From Phytophthora hibernalis (lineage: Eukaryota; Oomycota; Peronosporomycetes; Peronosporales; Peronosporaceae), in the NCBI GenBank assembly GCA_012656075.1, contig JAAKBF010000119.1, positions 124,001 to 188,000 of the forward strand: DNA of 64,000 nt, in the 5' to 3' direction. The notes under the pieces are model-generated. The model did no database searches. It saw only the letters and a program-made list of their open reading frames with translations, and was not told where the DNA came from. The position numbers were made by a program, and so were the translations under genes. This document shows, one piece after another, positions 31,498 through 43,393 of the stretch; the stretch's first letter is position 1, and each line of letters opens with the position of its first letter.

Positions 31498-34400
31498 TTA
31501 GGCACGGAGGAAACGCGACTGCTGCTGGGCGGACTGCGTGTAGTCGTCGTCCGGGGACTCCGCGGACGGAGTGGAGGTCGGACCGGCGCCGGTCTTGCCA
31601 GACTTGGTCGGCGCGGTGGTGGCCGGGGTAGTCGTGGCGGGCGTCGTCGTGGCAGGCGTCGTCGTGGCCGGGGTGGTCGTGGCAGGCGTCGTCGTGGCCG
31701 GGGTGGTCGTGGACGGCGTCTCAGTCTCGGGTGTGGAAGGGTACGATCCCGATCCAGAGGCAGGAGCCGAACCGGAGCTAGACTGAGCAGGCGATGAGCC
31801 CGAGCCAGAAGCGGGGGCCGAGCCGGAGTTAGACTGAGCGGGCGATGAGCCCGAGCCAGAAGCGGGAGCCGAGCCGGAGTTAGACTGAGCGGGCGATGAG
31901 CCAGATCCCTGCTCCGACGTAGGCGTGGTGATGGCCGGGGTCGATGTAGGCGTCTGCTGCTCTGGGTGCGAGCCCGAACCGGAAGCGGGGAAGAACCAGA
32001 GCTCGACTCAGCGGGGGCCGAGCCAGATCCTGCACGGGCGTAGGCGTCGTGGGGACAGGCGTGGTATCCTGCTCTGGGTGCGAGCCCGAGCCGGAAGCGG
32101 GGACGAACCAGAGCCCGAAGCAGGGGACGAACCGGAGCCAGAAGCGGGCGTAGGCGTCGTGGGAGCCGGGGTGGTCTCAGGAGTCTGCTGCTCCGGGTGC
32201 GAGCCCGAGGAAGAACCCTCCTCTGACGTTGGCGTGGTGATGGCCGGGGTCGAAGTAGGCGTCTGCTGCTCCGGGTGCGATCCCGAGCCGGAGGCAGGCG
32301 ACGATCCGGATCCCTGCTCAGACGAAGGCGTCGAAGCGGCGGGGGTGGTCACTGGCGTCTGCTGCTCAGGGTGCGAGCCAGAGCCGCTCTCGTTAGCGCA
32401 TGGAGTGGTGGCAGGCGTCTCAGTCGAGGTCGATCCCTCCTCCGAAGTAGGCGTGGTGATGGCAGGGGTGCTCACAGGAGTCTGCTGCTCCGGGTGCGAT
32501 CCCGAACCAGAGGCAGGCGACGAATCGGATCCCTGCTCGGACGTGGGGGTCGAGGCGGCGGGGGTGGTCGACGGGGTCTCCTGGTTAGGCGATGAACCCG
32601 AGCCCGAAGAGGTCGACGAACCGGATCCTTGCTCGGACGTGGGGGTCGAGGCGGCGGGGGTGGTCGACGGGGTCTCCTGGTTAGGCGATGAGCCCGAGCC
32701 CGAAGCGGGCGACGAACCGGATCCCTGAACCGGAGCAGGCGTCGAGGCGGCGGGGGTAGTCGACGGGGTCTCCTGGTTAGGCGAGGATCCCGACGACTCA
32801 GTCGAAGACGAACCCTCCTCCGAAGTAGGGGTAGTCACCGCAGGGGTGCTGACAGGCGTATCAGGCTTAGAGCCCGAGCTCGACTGAGCGGGGGACGAAC
32901 CAGAGCCTTCCTCCGAAGTCGGGGTTGAGGCGACCGGGGTCGGGGCAGGCACGTCCTGGCCCGGACTCGAGCCGGATCCAGAGGTAGGCGTCGAGGCGAC
33001 CGGGGTCGGGGCGGGCACATCCTGACCAGGGGTTGAGCCGGAGCCGGTGGTAGGCGTCGAGGCGACCGGCGTCGGGGCGGGCACATCCTGGCCCGGAGTT
33101 GAGCCGGAGCCGGTGGTAGGCGTCGAGGCGACCGGGGTCGGGGCGGGCACGTCCTGGCCCGGAGTCGAGCCGGAACCGGTGGTAGGCGTCGAGGCGACCG
33201 GCGTTGGGGCGGGCACATCCTGACCAGGGGTTGAGCCGGAACCGGTGGTAGGCGTCGAGGCGACCGGCGTTGGGGCGGGCACATCCTGACCAGGGGTTGA
33301 GCCGGAGCCGGTGGTAGGCGTCGAGGCGACCGGCGTCGGGGCGGGCACATCCTGGCCCGGAGTTGAGCCGGAGCCGGTGGTAGGCGTCGAGGCGACCGGG
33401 GTCGGGGCGGGCACATCCTGACCCGGAGTCGAGCCGGAGCCGGTGGTAGGCGTCGAGGCAGCCGGCGACGAGGTCGGGTAGTTGTACTCAAGAGTCGGGC
33501 ACGGTGTGTCCTCCTCGCCGGATCCCGTCGTGGGGGTAGAAACCCCAGGGGTGGGGGCAGGCACGTCCTGTCCAGGGTCGAGCCCGATCCGGTCGTCGGC
33601 GTGGAAGCCGCCGGTGTCGTGGGCGGGTAGTTGTACTGCAGGGTAGGGCACGGCGTGTCCTCCTCACCCGAGCCCGTGGTGGGCGTCGAAGCCGCAGGCG
33701 TCGTGGAGGGGACATCCTGGCCGGGGTCGAGCCGGAGCCCGTCGTCGGCGTGGAAGCAGCCGGTGTCGCCGGGGGTAGTTGTACTGCAGAGTCGGGCACG
33801 GGTGTCCTCCTCGCCGCTGCCCTGCTCGGACGTAGGAGTCGTGGCAGCAGGGGTGGTCGACGGGGTCTCCTGGCTAGGAGACGATCCGGAGCCAGTGTTC
33901 TGCGTGATAGGAGGGTAGCAGCCGGGGTCTCCTGGCTAGGCGACGAGCCCGATCCGTTGCCGTTCTCGGTGGTGGGAGTGGTGGCGGCAGGGTGGTCGAC
34001 GGGGTCTCCTGGCTGGGCGAAGAGCCCGAACCAGTGTTCTGCGTAATAGGAGGAGTCGCAGCCGGGGTCTCCTGGCTAGGCGACGAACCCGATCCGTTGC
34101 CGTTCTCCGTGGTAGGAGTGGTGGCGGCCGGGGTAGTCGAGGGAGTCTCCTGGCTAGGCGATGATCCCGAACCGTTTCCGGTCGTGGGCGTGGAACCAGC
34201 CGGCGTCGGCACCGGGTAGTTGTACTGCAGCGTAGGGCAAGGAGTGTCCTCCTCGCCAGAGCCCGTCGTGGGCGTAGAGCCAGCAGGCGTCGGCACTGGG
34301 TAGTTGTACTGCAGAGTCGGGCACGGGGTGTCCTCCTCGCCGCTGCCCTGCTCAGTCGTGGGCGTAGTGACGGCAGGCGTCGTGCTCGGGTAGTTGTACT

Positions 34401-35126
34401 CAAGAGTCGGGCACGGCGTGTCCTCATCCGAAGAGCCAAGCTCCGAGGTAGGCGTCGTGGCAACCGGGGTCGACACAGGCGTCTCCTGACTGGGCGACGA
34501 GCCCGAGCCCGTCGTGGGCGTCGAGGCCGCGGGCGTCGTCACAGGCACCTGCTGCTCCGGGAAGATCCAGAGCCCGATCCAACCACGGGCACCGTGGCAG
34601 TCGGGGTCGAAGTCGGGGTTTCCGTGGAGCCCGATCCCTGCTCCGAGGTCGGCGTCGTGGCCACCGGCGTGGCCGTCGGGGCCTCCGTGCCGGGCACACC
34701 CGTTGTGGCAGCCGGAGTTGCCTCAGGGGTTCCCGTGGTGGCGGCCGGGGTCGACACAGGGGTGGCGGTGGAGCCAGCCGGAGTGGACACCGGGGTAGCC
34801 GGAGTCGACTCTGGGGTAGCCGGAGTCGACTCAGGGGTGGTCGGAGTCGACACTGGGGTGGCCGGAGTCGACACTGGGGTGGCCGGAGTCGACACTGGTG
34901 TGGCCGGGGTTGACACGGGAGTGGCCGGGGTTGACACGGGAGTGGCCGTCGTCGTGGCCGGCACCGGCGTGTTCACGCCAGTCTTGCCGCCGTTCTGCGT
35001 GTACGAGTCGTCGGTGTTGCCTGGGGAGTAGCTGCCGGTGTTGTCGAAGTTGATGCCGCCGCCGCCGCCGCCGAGCACGACCTGCATGGCCATGGCCGCG
35101 AGCACGATGGTCGTGTACACCTTCAT
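31498..35126 (-). CDS. Giant mucin-like Thr/Ser/Pro-rich secreted protein, several frameshifts
   Basis: Minus strand, ATG at 35126, stop TAA at 31498-31500: about 1,200 codons. A signal peptide (MKVYTTIVLAAMAMQVVLG) is followed by GGGGGGINFDNTGSYSPG. The rest is repeats: TPVSTPA units; TPCPTLEYNYP blocks; SSPSQETPSTTPAATTPTTE; at least eight 66-bp copies encoding STPGQDVPAPTPVASTPTTGSG-type units (about 32,925-33,470); PNQETPSTTPAAST and HPEQQTPVSTPAIT units; and a TPATT run near the C-terminus. The tail (SAESPDDDYTQSAQQQSRFLRA) carries no GPI signal or membrane segment. At least four frame changes (for example near 34545, 33920, 33600 and 32000) are needed to join it. Such proteins are heavily O-glycosylated and in oomycetes can coat cysts or germ tubes and aid adhesion; that role is inferred. 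Confidence 0.8.
32925..33475 (-). repeat. 66-bp tandem repeat array in the mucin gene
   Basis: Eight near-identical 66-bp units (anchor word GTCGAGGCGACCGG on the plus strand spaced exactly 66 bp between about 32,990 and 33,390) encode 22-residue units with QDVPAPTPV. The period is a multiple of three, so copy changes keep the frame. Confidence 0.9.
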
Positions 35127-35129
35127 GAT

Positions 35130-36915
35130 TGTGGTTTACTGTAACAGGGGTATTAGACACGCTGTTGGCACGGGAATCTCGAACCGGGGACGAAGGGATG
35201 AAGTTCGCTCTCGGAGGGAAATTGGGAATGACTCGGATCCACTCGGGCGGAGAGGCTTGACGATGCGCATTTTGCGCCGCGAGCCGACGATTTCGAGAGG
35301 CAGAGGCGAGGCGCAGCACTCTATCGCACGCCTCACCCGCTCACGTGCTTATCCCTGCAGGAAGTCCCTGGTATGGACGAGCCCTGCCACTGACTCTTGT
35401 CCTGCAGCGCTGCGGGCTCGGTCTCCGCTAATAATCCAGGCAAGACTTTTTCTCACTGCTGGCATATCGTCGCATCGCTGTACCACACGAGAAGCACCTG
35501 GCGCCGACAGATGCCGTTCGACTTGTGGCTCGCTATCCAGGCCGGGCTCGCACCGGTCCCGACGACGACGACGGCGTTTTGCTGCAAAGTGCAAGGGCGA
35601 ACAGGCAAAATGCACCAGAGACTTTGGTTGACAAGATCGCATCTTGGATCTATGGACTAGGTAAGGTCACGCGTGTCAAGCACGATCTCATTTCGCCGCT
35701 AGAAGCTCAGAAACCGTCGCCGGGTCAGGACACCGGCACTATTATCAGCTCCATTGACGGCACTTGTCAGCTCTATTGACGGCCGATTAGCTCTCTATTA
35801 ACCCAGGACCGAGAAAGTTCCGCCGTAGCTGCAGGCCCTTGCGAACACGTCCTTGTGGCTGACATGCCACTGCCATCTGCGTCGAGGCGAGCGAGGATCC
35901 AACACTTTCAACCAGCCGCACGTTGCACGCTGCGACCCCACACTCACGAACGACAATGGCTCGCACGCGATTGCAAAAATGCAACTCGACTACAGTTGGC
36001 CAGTTCGCTCCGACTACCTGAGCTACAGTCAACGGCCGTGTGCATCGAACATCTTGCGAAATCGTCCGGCGCTCCGGCGTCGAGCGTGCCTCGATCGTTG
36101 TCGCACAGAAAATTATGTCTCGGTGTTTGACGGTCTCGAGCTCGCTGCCAAGCTTTGCTGACTTCGTCTGGATAGGACGATCAACGAGCGAGACTCATAC
36201 TTCGAAGGATAGGTACATTGTACATGAACTTCTGAAGTATTATAACATCAGTGCTCTCTGTAAAGATCCACTCGCAACCCACCCTAAGCTTACGCGGCAG
36301 GCTACAGCAACGACATGCGGTGCTGTCACCTTTGCGCAACGACGAACTGCTTATCGGTAGGAAAATAAGGAGCCTCCGTCGAGCACGGGAGGCCACACAA
36401 GCCTGCGTAAATCGCTTCATGTAAGCTTGCGAACGCTTGTCAACACGAGTGGAACGGCCAGTTGAAACGGGTTGAAGTTCTCGTTTTCGGACTGGATCGG
36501 TCCGTGTCCACGTACGATTCCGCTGCCTCTTGTCATCCACAACCACTTCGAACGGCGAGCGCTGCTGAGCTGAGCTGGGCGCTGCCTTGTCCGGCGTAGC
36601 TTTGCCTAAGCTTACCACGACAATCCACGACAGCGGGACCACGTGTGGAATATTTCTCTATGGCTCACGTGCCTTCGCGTCGTGCTGCACGACCCGTGCG
36701 GTCGCTTTCGCCGCGCGTGCTGATAAACCATCGTCGTGTCGAGAGCTGTTGGATCCTCTGTCGGGGTGTAGCCATGTTGACCACTTCAACATGACCATTG
36801 GCGTCCGTTACGCAGCACCTCCGCCGTTGCGTCTAAAAGCGCCGCTTGCCTGCGATGTAGCTCGGTGGTGTCTTTAAACAGACACAGTGGAAGGGCGTGC
36901 ACCGCACTACTGGCG
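35130..36915. other. Intergenic gap, nothing recognised
   Basis: Only short ORFs on both strands without domains. The right end is the promoter side of the symporter gene. Confidence 0.3.
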
Positions 36916-36920
36916 CAACC

Positions 36921-39215
36921 ATGAGCGGGCGAAGCATCTCGTCCCGTCGAGAAAGCGTGTCCGAGTCCGAGTCCGACATGAGCATCGGTCCCAGTAGCGT
37001 CGAGAGCATCAACAGCCTGCGTAGGAGCAAGCCGCGCCATGTCATTTACGAAGGCAGTGAGATCGACGACGGCGATACTCACAGCGAGCTCGATCTCAGC
37101 CTCTACGACACGGACGAGGTCCAGGATGTTGAGCGAACCAGCTACCGCATCTCGCTAGGCAGCGACGGCTTGGACTCAATCTTGTCAGACCCGGATGACG
37201 CCGACGAGGAGATCTCGTTCGAGTCCTTCCGCAATCGAGCAGCCTTCAACAGCTTCGTCAGTGTCGACACGGCAACGTCGGAATATGAGCCGCCACAGCA
37301 GCCTCGGGGTCCACAGCTCCACTTGCAGCAACTCCACCAACAGAACCAGCGACTACAAACCCTCCAAAGACAGCAACAAGAGCAGATCGAAGAGCAACAA
37401 CAGCGGTTCCCTCGCGCTTATGAGGCTGCAAGCATCTCGTCAACTTCGTTCTACCAGTATCTTCGCGGCAGCCTTGCGCTAGGGGCGGCAGTGTCTTTGG
37501 CAGTGAAGCCGAACTGATAGAAAGCACGGGATACACCACGAATCCGCCTTACGCCCGTCCATCGAGACCTCCTGAGCCAAAAGCCCGGACCAATTTCACG
37601 AATGCTGCAGCGCAAGACCCGCCACTCGGGACCCCCACCGAGTCGTACGACATACTAGGCACGCCTCCTGGAGACCCTCCGAGCTCTCGTCCTTCACGTC
37701 CACGGTCAGAGGCGAATAGAAACTCGGCGCCATTCGACGAGATCCACTCCCAGGCACTTCAACACCTGCCTCGGTCCATGAACTCATTCGTGCTGCTTGT
37801 TCTCATGGCGTTGGGCTTCGGCATCGGCTTTGCCGTTCTATCTGCCGACCCGCCCGAAGCTTACGGGTACTGGCTCAACGAAGCGGGCACGCTCTACATC
37901 CGCCTCGTCAACTGCACTGCTGTGCCCATGGGCATTTGCCAAGTGGTCTTCTCCGTGTCCACTCTGACTGCGCGAGGAGCTCTGTGGCGACTGTGGCTGA
38001 AGACGTTGGGCTTCTACTTGGTAGTGTGCCTGCTTTCAATCATGATGGCCATCATTCTGGCTGGCGCTGTCCGTTCGTCTCTGAAGCAGACAGGAGATCT
38101 CGCCTTCGAGCCTTCCAGCGCTCGATTTGGCTTTCAATGCAGCAACTCCAAGTACCTCGAGCTGAACGGCACGTCGCTGGCTTGCGGCGCTGAGGGTTTT
38201 GACGCTGCAAACAGCACTAACGCAGTGTTTCCGAGTTTCGTGGACGTCAACGCCGTGCTAGGTCTGCCGGAGTCCATCCCGCAGTTCAGCTTCACGGAGT
38301 ACTTTGTCTTGCTCGGAGCAAGCTATGTCCCAAACAATGTCATCGAGGCATTGAGTGCCGACTACCACATGAGCTCCATGGTGATCGCTACGGTTCTGGG
38401 CGTGGCCGTCACGCGAAGTTTTCGTGGCGGTGGTGTGGGTCGTGACCGTGGGGACGCAAGACGCAACCCGCTACTCCGACTGTTTGTGCATTTGTACGCC
38501 GCGCTGTTCATGATCCTGGACTGGCTGCAGTCTCTGGCGCTCGTTGCCATCCTGCCACTCACCATCGGCTCGGTGCTCGTAGACCAAGCAAACACGCAGC
38601 TTTCGACGTTCGCCGGTCGGTGGTGCCTCGCCATGTTGCTGGTGAGTGCCATTCAGAGCCTCGTAGTGGGTCCGATCCTGTTCTTCTGGGTCACGCGACG
38701 ACAGCCTTTTGGGTGGCTGCTCAAGGTCATGCCGGCATTGCTCTACAGCGTTCTGCTGCGGTCTCCCGTGCTGCCACTTGCTATCGCCACCAAGAGCGTG
38801 CTGCGTTCGCGTGAAGTACCTCCGCTGTCTTCGGTGCTCTTTTTCCGGTGCTGTCAGCGTGTAACCGCCTCGCTCAGGCGGTCGGACTTCCGATGGTTCT
38901 GCTCTGGGTGGTTAGCTACACCGACTGCGGACTCCGCTCGACTTCAGCAACAGTGCGTTGCTCTTTGGCTACTCGGTGGTGGCGAGTCTCGGGGACATCG
39001 CACTGCCACAATCATACATTGTGTACTTTCTCACAGTGTGGCAGGGCTTCTGTAGCAAGGAAGACCTGCCGCCTACGCCGCTTGCATTCGGCGGAGTCAT
39101 GCTGATCATCAACCGACTGCAGGCCGTCACCAACACGGCCACCAACCTCATGCTGGTGCGAATGGCCGCGAGCACGGACGAGGGACGCATGTACGCGCAC
39201 CATTTCGCCATGTAG
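36921..39215 (+). CDS. Dicarboxylate/amino acid:cation symporter (SDF/DAACS family), three frameshifts
   Basis: ATG at 36921. The first about 190 codons are a hydrophilic Ser/Asp/Glu-rich cytoplasmic domain with a poly-Gln coiled stretch (LQTLQRQQQEQIEEQQQ). The transporter follows: FVLLVLMALGFGIGF, AGTLYIRLVNCTAVPMGICQ (the conserved early helix of the glutamate-transporter fold), later LYAALFMILDWLQSLALVA, and C-terminal LDFSNSALLFGYSVVASLGD and IINRLQAVTNTATNLMLVRM. The last block replaces the usual NMDGT substrate/ion signature, so specificity cannot be predicted. Single-base losses at about 37,480, 38,825 and 38,930 each shift the frame the same way; joined, the reading ends at TAG 39213-39215. 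It would move acidic amino acids or dicarboxylates across a membrane. It converges with the protease gene 190 bp away. Confidence 0.8.
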
Positions 39216-39345
39216 ACAAATCCATGGGGACGAGTTGAAGTCTAATGTCTACATCAATTATAATTGTACACTGCTTTCTACCCGACGATCTACTATACAT
39301 GTATCTCTCTAAACGTCGTAGCACGCGCTCTTCCGACGCGATGGT

Positions 39346-39372
39346 GCTGCTGTTGTTGCTGTTGCTGTTGCT
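39346..39372. repeat. CTG/TTG microsatellite
   Basis: A run of (C/T)TG triplets in the short space between two convergent genes. Confidence 0.7.
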
Positions 39373-39405
39373 ATCCGAGGGCCTCTGGCTCCGAGTCGGG
39401 CTCCG

Positions 39406-41014
39406 CTAAAACTTGTCTGCCATTGCTGCAGTCACGATTATCGTTTGCCAGGCCGCTCTCCAGCGCTTGGGGCAGCTCGAATCCAGCGCAGGCTGCTGCC
39501 GTCTTCGGGTCTTGCTGCTCGGGCCGCACAACCAGTCCAGCACCTTCTCCACCTCGGACGACGGCACCACCAGGATGAGCCACAGCAGAGCGAACGCCAC
39601 CAGCAGCAGCAGCACGCCAACGCCCAAGTACACTCGAGACCAAAAGACCCAGCCACCACGCCACGCCGACGCCTCTGCGTCCGAGAAACGCGTCGAGTGG
39701 AACTTGAGCTTGGGCGCCCAACCTCCCGAGCACACGTCCGCAGCACCAGACGAGGACGACTCCACACACGCAAAGCCCACCGTCTTCCGCGCCGAGTCGA
39801 ACTGCACGTAGTACGCACGCAGGAACGTCACGCCCAGCACCACCACCTCCTCGTGCTCCTTCCCGTGCGGAACGTTAGTGGTCATGGCCGACGCGACAGG
39901 CTTGCTCTTCTTGGACGTGAACAACGCGTGCACGTCCAGTTGCGGAGCGCAGATCATGTCGTCGCAGCGCGCGTAGTCCGTGCCCTGCAGCACCAGCGTC
40001 TGCGTCTTCGACTCCGCGCCATCCGACGCTTCCTCCATCACGAAAGTAAACTTCAGCGCCGGGAACATCTCCGGCGTGCAGTCTGCACAAGCATATCCGC
40101 TCACAACATGCGAATTCGCTCGAAGCTCTCGGTCGTGGTTACGTAAATGCTGCTGGATCTCGGCGATGGTCGCGTCGAACGCCCGCCGCGGCAGCAGCAG
40201 CAGCGACGTGCCCGAGTCCACAATGGCCACAGCCGCTGAGACCGCCACGACCCTTCCCACCATCTACCTCAGCGTCTGACCTTGACCCGAAGCTTCCGAC
40301 TGCAAGTTGATGGAGACGAATCGCCCAGAAGCCGTGTGCGCGTCGACTGGCCGGGTACCTCACGACTGGGAAGTGGTGCCACGCCACGCGCGACTCGTTC
40401 GCCTGCGGCAAGTGCGCGACGGGCAGCGAGTCGTCCACTCCACCGAAAATCAGCTGTGCGGGCGGCAACGCACCAGGCAGCGGATTGATGTAGAAGGAGA
40501 AGCGCTGCAGCCGCGGGTCCGACTTGAGCAGACTGGGTTTGGTGATGAGCGCCAGCGCCTCAAGTCCGAGTCCCACGATGCCGTCGGCCTGGAACCGTTG
40601 CAGTCTCTTTGTGGTCTTGCTGGCACTGCCCATGTGAACACCTGCAAGTGTCAATTGCGCGTCGTCTCCGAACAGCGAAATCTGCTCGCGCACGATGCTG
40701 CCGGAGGCGTTCCCGCTGCCGTATTCGAGCCGAAAAGGCTCATCCAGCGCCTCGTGCGAGCGCGAGACGGCCGCGTGGTAGCGTCTAGAGCCGGCGCAGT
40801 CCGCGCACTTGGTCTCGGGCAGCCAGATGTCGCTTGAGCCCGTGTCGAAGATGACCTGGAACCGCTGCGGAGGCGACCCCACGCCGATGGAACCGAAGAA
40901 CTGCATCTGGTCGTAGTTCTCCAGCGGGATGCGCAGCAGCTCAGCAGTCGAGCAGGAGGACGCGCAGGCAGCGAGCGACAGCGCCATGGCCAAGCAACGG
41001 AGGCGAAGCGCCAT
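39406..41014 (-). CDS. Membrane-anchored pepsin-like aspartic protease, one frameshift
   Basis: Minus strand. The first true ATG is at 41014; three codons upstream begin with TTG. A signal peptide (MALRLRCLAMALSLAACASS) precedes a pepsin-fold enzyme: first active-site block VIFDTGSSDIWLP, DGIVGLGLEAL in the middle, and second block AIVDSGTSLLLLP. Both catalytic Asp residues are intact. After the enzyme domain comes one transmembrane helix (YLGVGVLLLLVAFALLWLIL) and a short basic tail, so it is a type I membrane protein, like several oomycete aspartic proteases. A frame change of one base at about 40,260, just before the second active site, separates the two halves. It would process proteins at the cell surface or in the endomembrane system. 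Confidence 0.85.
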
Positions 41015-41019
41015 GGACA

Positions 41020-41870
41020 GCAAGTCTCACTTGGATGGAGATTAAACGGAGCTGCTGACTCCTCGCGCGAAGAGTCAGATCTCGGGGATGGGCAATGCAG
41101 AAGTGACTAATGGCCTCCTATATTTAATGCATCTGCATAACCCAGGGTCTGATTTGGGTTTGTTAGTTACGAATCGTAACTTACGATAAGAAGGAAATCA
41201 TGTATAATTTAATATCCTGTAGTAGGTACGGCGAGGTGCCCTTTGGTGGAGGCCCCACTTCAAACAGAAAAACGGTGCAGTCGGTAGCACCAGATACACA
41301 ACGAGATCAGGACGAGTTGACTTCCTTCCTCGCGAAGTCAAAGGCGCGCGGTGTGACTCACACCGCGCGCCTTTGCGTTACCGAATATCGGTGCAGCAGC
41401 ACACCCAGTACGCCGCGTTACGCTCTTGCAAGTGAGACTCGTTGATCCTGCTCCATGTTGCTGGCTGTGCAACGGGAACTCGACGAAGAACTTCAAAGGA
41501 GATAAACTGGTGACATTTGAAGGGTACTCAAAGATGAATAAATTTCGTGCAGGGCCTGGGATAGTTTCAATACATGTATTTCGGAACGGAGTACATGTAA
41601 TATATTTTTGGTTTTAACGGATTTTTAATATGGAACGTTTGTTTTTGCGCGTTAAAACAAACGTTTTTCTTATTAAAATCCCAATTGGCATTTTTAAACA
41701 TGTCAAAGTCAAAACATTTTATATAAATACAATGTATGTTAATTTGGATTTCTGAATCGCAAAATCACTTTTAAAAAATGAATTTCGTGAAATTGCAGCT
41801 CTCCGTTCTTAATTCTTTTATTATTATTGCTAAAAAGCAGTACATTGGAAAACTGGTTGGTAATTTTTGT
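41020..41870. other. Intergenic gap, AT-rich on the right
   Basis: No gene. TACATGTA occurs at 41571-41578 and 41592-41599, 21 bp apart. 41346-41374 holds a GCGCGCG-centred hairpin (AAGGCGCGCGGTGTGA / TCACACCGCGCGCCTT). Confidence 0.4.
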
Positions 41871-41872
41871 AG

Positions 41873-42054
41873 TGAGTTTGGGGCTCGATGGCAAATTGCA
41901 AACTGATTGATTCATTTTAAGTCTAACAGCTCGATGGCCGTGTACAAGTTGTAGATTGAACTTGAGCTTCAAGTTCAACTACAATATTGATCCTAGAATG
42001 AATATGATTGGTCGATGTTCCGAGCTTGAATATAGCATGACGCTGGATGCGTCA
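41873..42054 (-). repeat. 3' LTR of a gag-only retroelement
   Basis: This 182-bp block (TGAGTTTGGGG...GGATGCGTCA on the plus strand) recurs in the same orientation as 42903-42979 joined to 47778-47892. The two copies flank the gag gene and have TG..CA ends in this copy. Read on the minus strand this copy is the 3' LTR. A purine-rich AAAAGGAGG tract lies 10-20 bp upstream in that orientation. Confidence 0.7.
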
Positions 42055-42061
42055 CACGACC

Positions 42062-42833
42062 TCCTTTTAAAAGAAGGCTACTGCTGGAGTTGCGGGCAGT
42101 TGGTGCGATGTGACCCACTTCGCGGCATCGGTGGCAAGTAGCCGTCTTCTCCCACTCCTCCCCAAGTGTGGTGAAACGGCCAGTGGCCAAACCATGACCA
42201 AAACCAAGGGCGAGCTCGATCGCCTCTTGTAGGGTATCCGGGTGATGTTCACGGATATGATTGTTGGTCGCTTGGCAGAGGCTTTGTTGGAAGTAGAACC
42301 TGAGTTTTAATGCCGAAATAGTTAATTGGCACTGGACCAAAAGGTTTTGGAATTCTCCAATAAAGTCGTGAAGCGACCCCTTTTGTGTTAGCTTACACAA
42401 CTTTTCACGAAGTTGAAACTCGTTGTCAGGCGGCAAGAAGCGCTTGCGCAGTGCGGCCTTGAACGTCTCCCACGTTCGGGTGATATAGTTGTGCTCGCAC
42501 TCCATCACGAACTACCGGTACCAGTTCATTGGCGTTGGCGCTAGGTGGCACGACACCATCGTGACAAAAGTGGGTGATATTTCTACCATAAGTGGGTTGT
42601 AGTCGAAGTAGTATTGCTCAATCGAAAAACAGAAAGTTCAAGGTCTTCGTCCATGGTGCCTTGGTACTTGGGCGGCCCGCTCTTCGAGCAGCTCTCGGTT
42701 TCGTGAGTAGGGTTTCAAATCGGGAACTTTGGGCAGCTAGCTGCTCGTTAAATTGAGCCTGCATTTAAGCTTGTTGTTGTGACACAAATTGCAGCATTTC
42801 GCCCAAATTTTGGGGCGTGACTGGCTGGTCCAT
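42062..42833 (-). pseudogene. Gypsy-type gag of a non-autonomous (gag-only) element
   Basis: ATG at 42833 on the minus strand starts MDQPVTPQNLGEMLQFVSQQ, followed by an in-frame stop and frame changes, then TWETFKAALRKRFLPPDNEF and LCKLTQKGSLHDFIGEFQNL (gag capsid signature) and the zinc-knuckle-like CHRCREVGHIAPTA, whose last Cys is missing. The 3' LTR begins eight bases after the gag tail, so there is no room for protease, reverse transcriptase or integrase. It would have depended on another element's enzymes. Confidence 0.7.
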
Positions 42834-42979
42834 GACTTGCACGACGGCGGAAGCTGGGGCGACGCGACGGCCTTGATGAGCACTACAAGTGCTACTAAGT
42901 AATGAGTTTGGGGATCGATGGTAACTTGCAAACTGATTGATTCATTTTAAGTCTAGCAGCTCGATGGCCGTGTGCAAGT

Positions 42980-43374
42980 TATTGAGGGTTACCGGTTTGG
43001 TATCGGTTATTAATTGTGAACCGGTCAACCCGAACCGGTCCAATCCGAACCCACGCTGACTACGCCACCGCGGATTACGCCACTGTCGATTACGCCACCT
43101 GTGGGTACAAGATTGTAGGTACAAGATGGGCATCGACGTGGCGCTCTCTGATTGGCTGAAGTAACTCAGTATCCAGTAAAGAATCAAGTAGTGTGTATTC
43201 AGTAGGTCTAGAGATAGCAAGAAGGCTTGCGAGCTAAAGACCTCAATCAATCACTTTCAAATCTTCCTTCTTCCCCTTAAGTGGTCAAGTGTTCTCGCTC
43301 CGGTCTTATCCAGAGTGCTGCCCTCCCTCCGCTTAGTCAAGTTTTACGGTGTCCAAGATCCATACCTTCCATCA
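42980..43374 (+). repeat. Left LTR of the Copia element
   Basis: 395 bp, from TATTGAGGGTTACCGG to CTTCCATCA. It differs from the right LTR at only four sites that I could see (about 1 %), so insertion was fairly recent. Confidence 0.9.
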
Positions 43375-43393
43375 GGTTATGAGCCCAAGCACC

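Noticed and set aside
31571..32728. Plus-strand Val/Gly-rich and Glu/Pro-rich ORFs
   Set aside because: Antisense shadows of the minus-strand mucin repeats, which have a signal peptide and proper start.
39413..40146. Plus-strand ORFs of 132-233 codons
   Set aside because: Antisense to the aspartic protease; Arg/His-rich shadow text without domains.
41346..41374. GC-rich hairpin as a transcription terminator
   Set aside because: Eukaryotic nuclear genes do not use hairpin terminators; it is noted only as a hairpin.
42983..43374. Copia LTR starting at TG (42983)
   Set aside because: A canonical TG start would leave no matching target duplication; starting at 42980 gives a 5-bp duplication on both sides.
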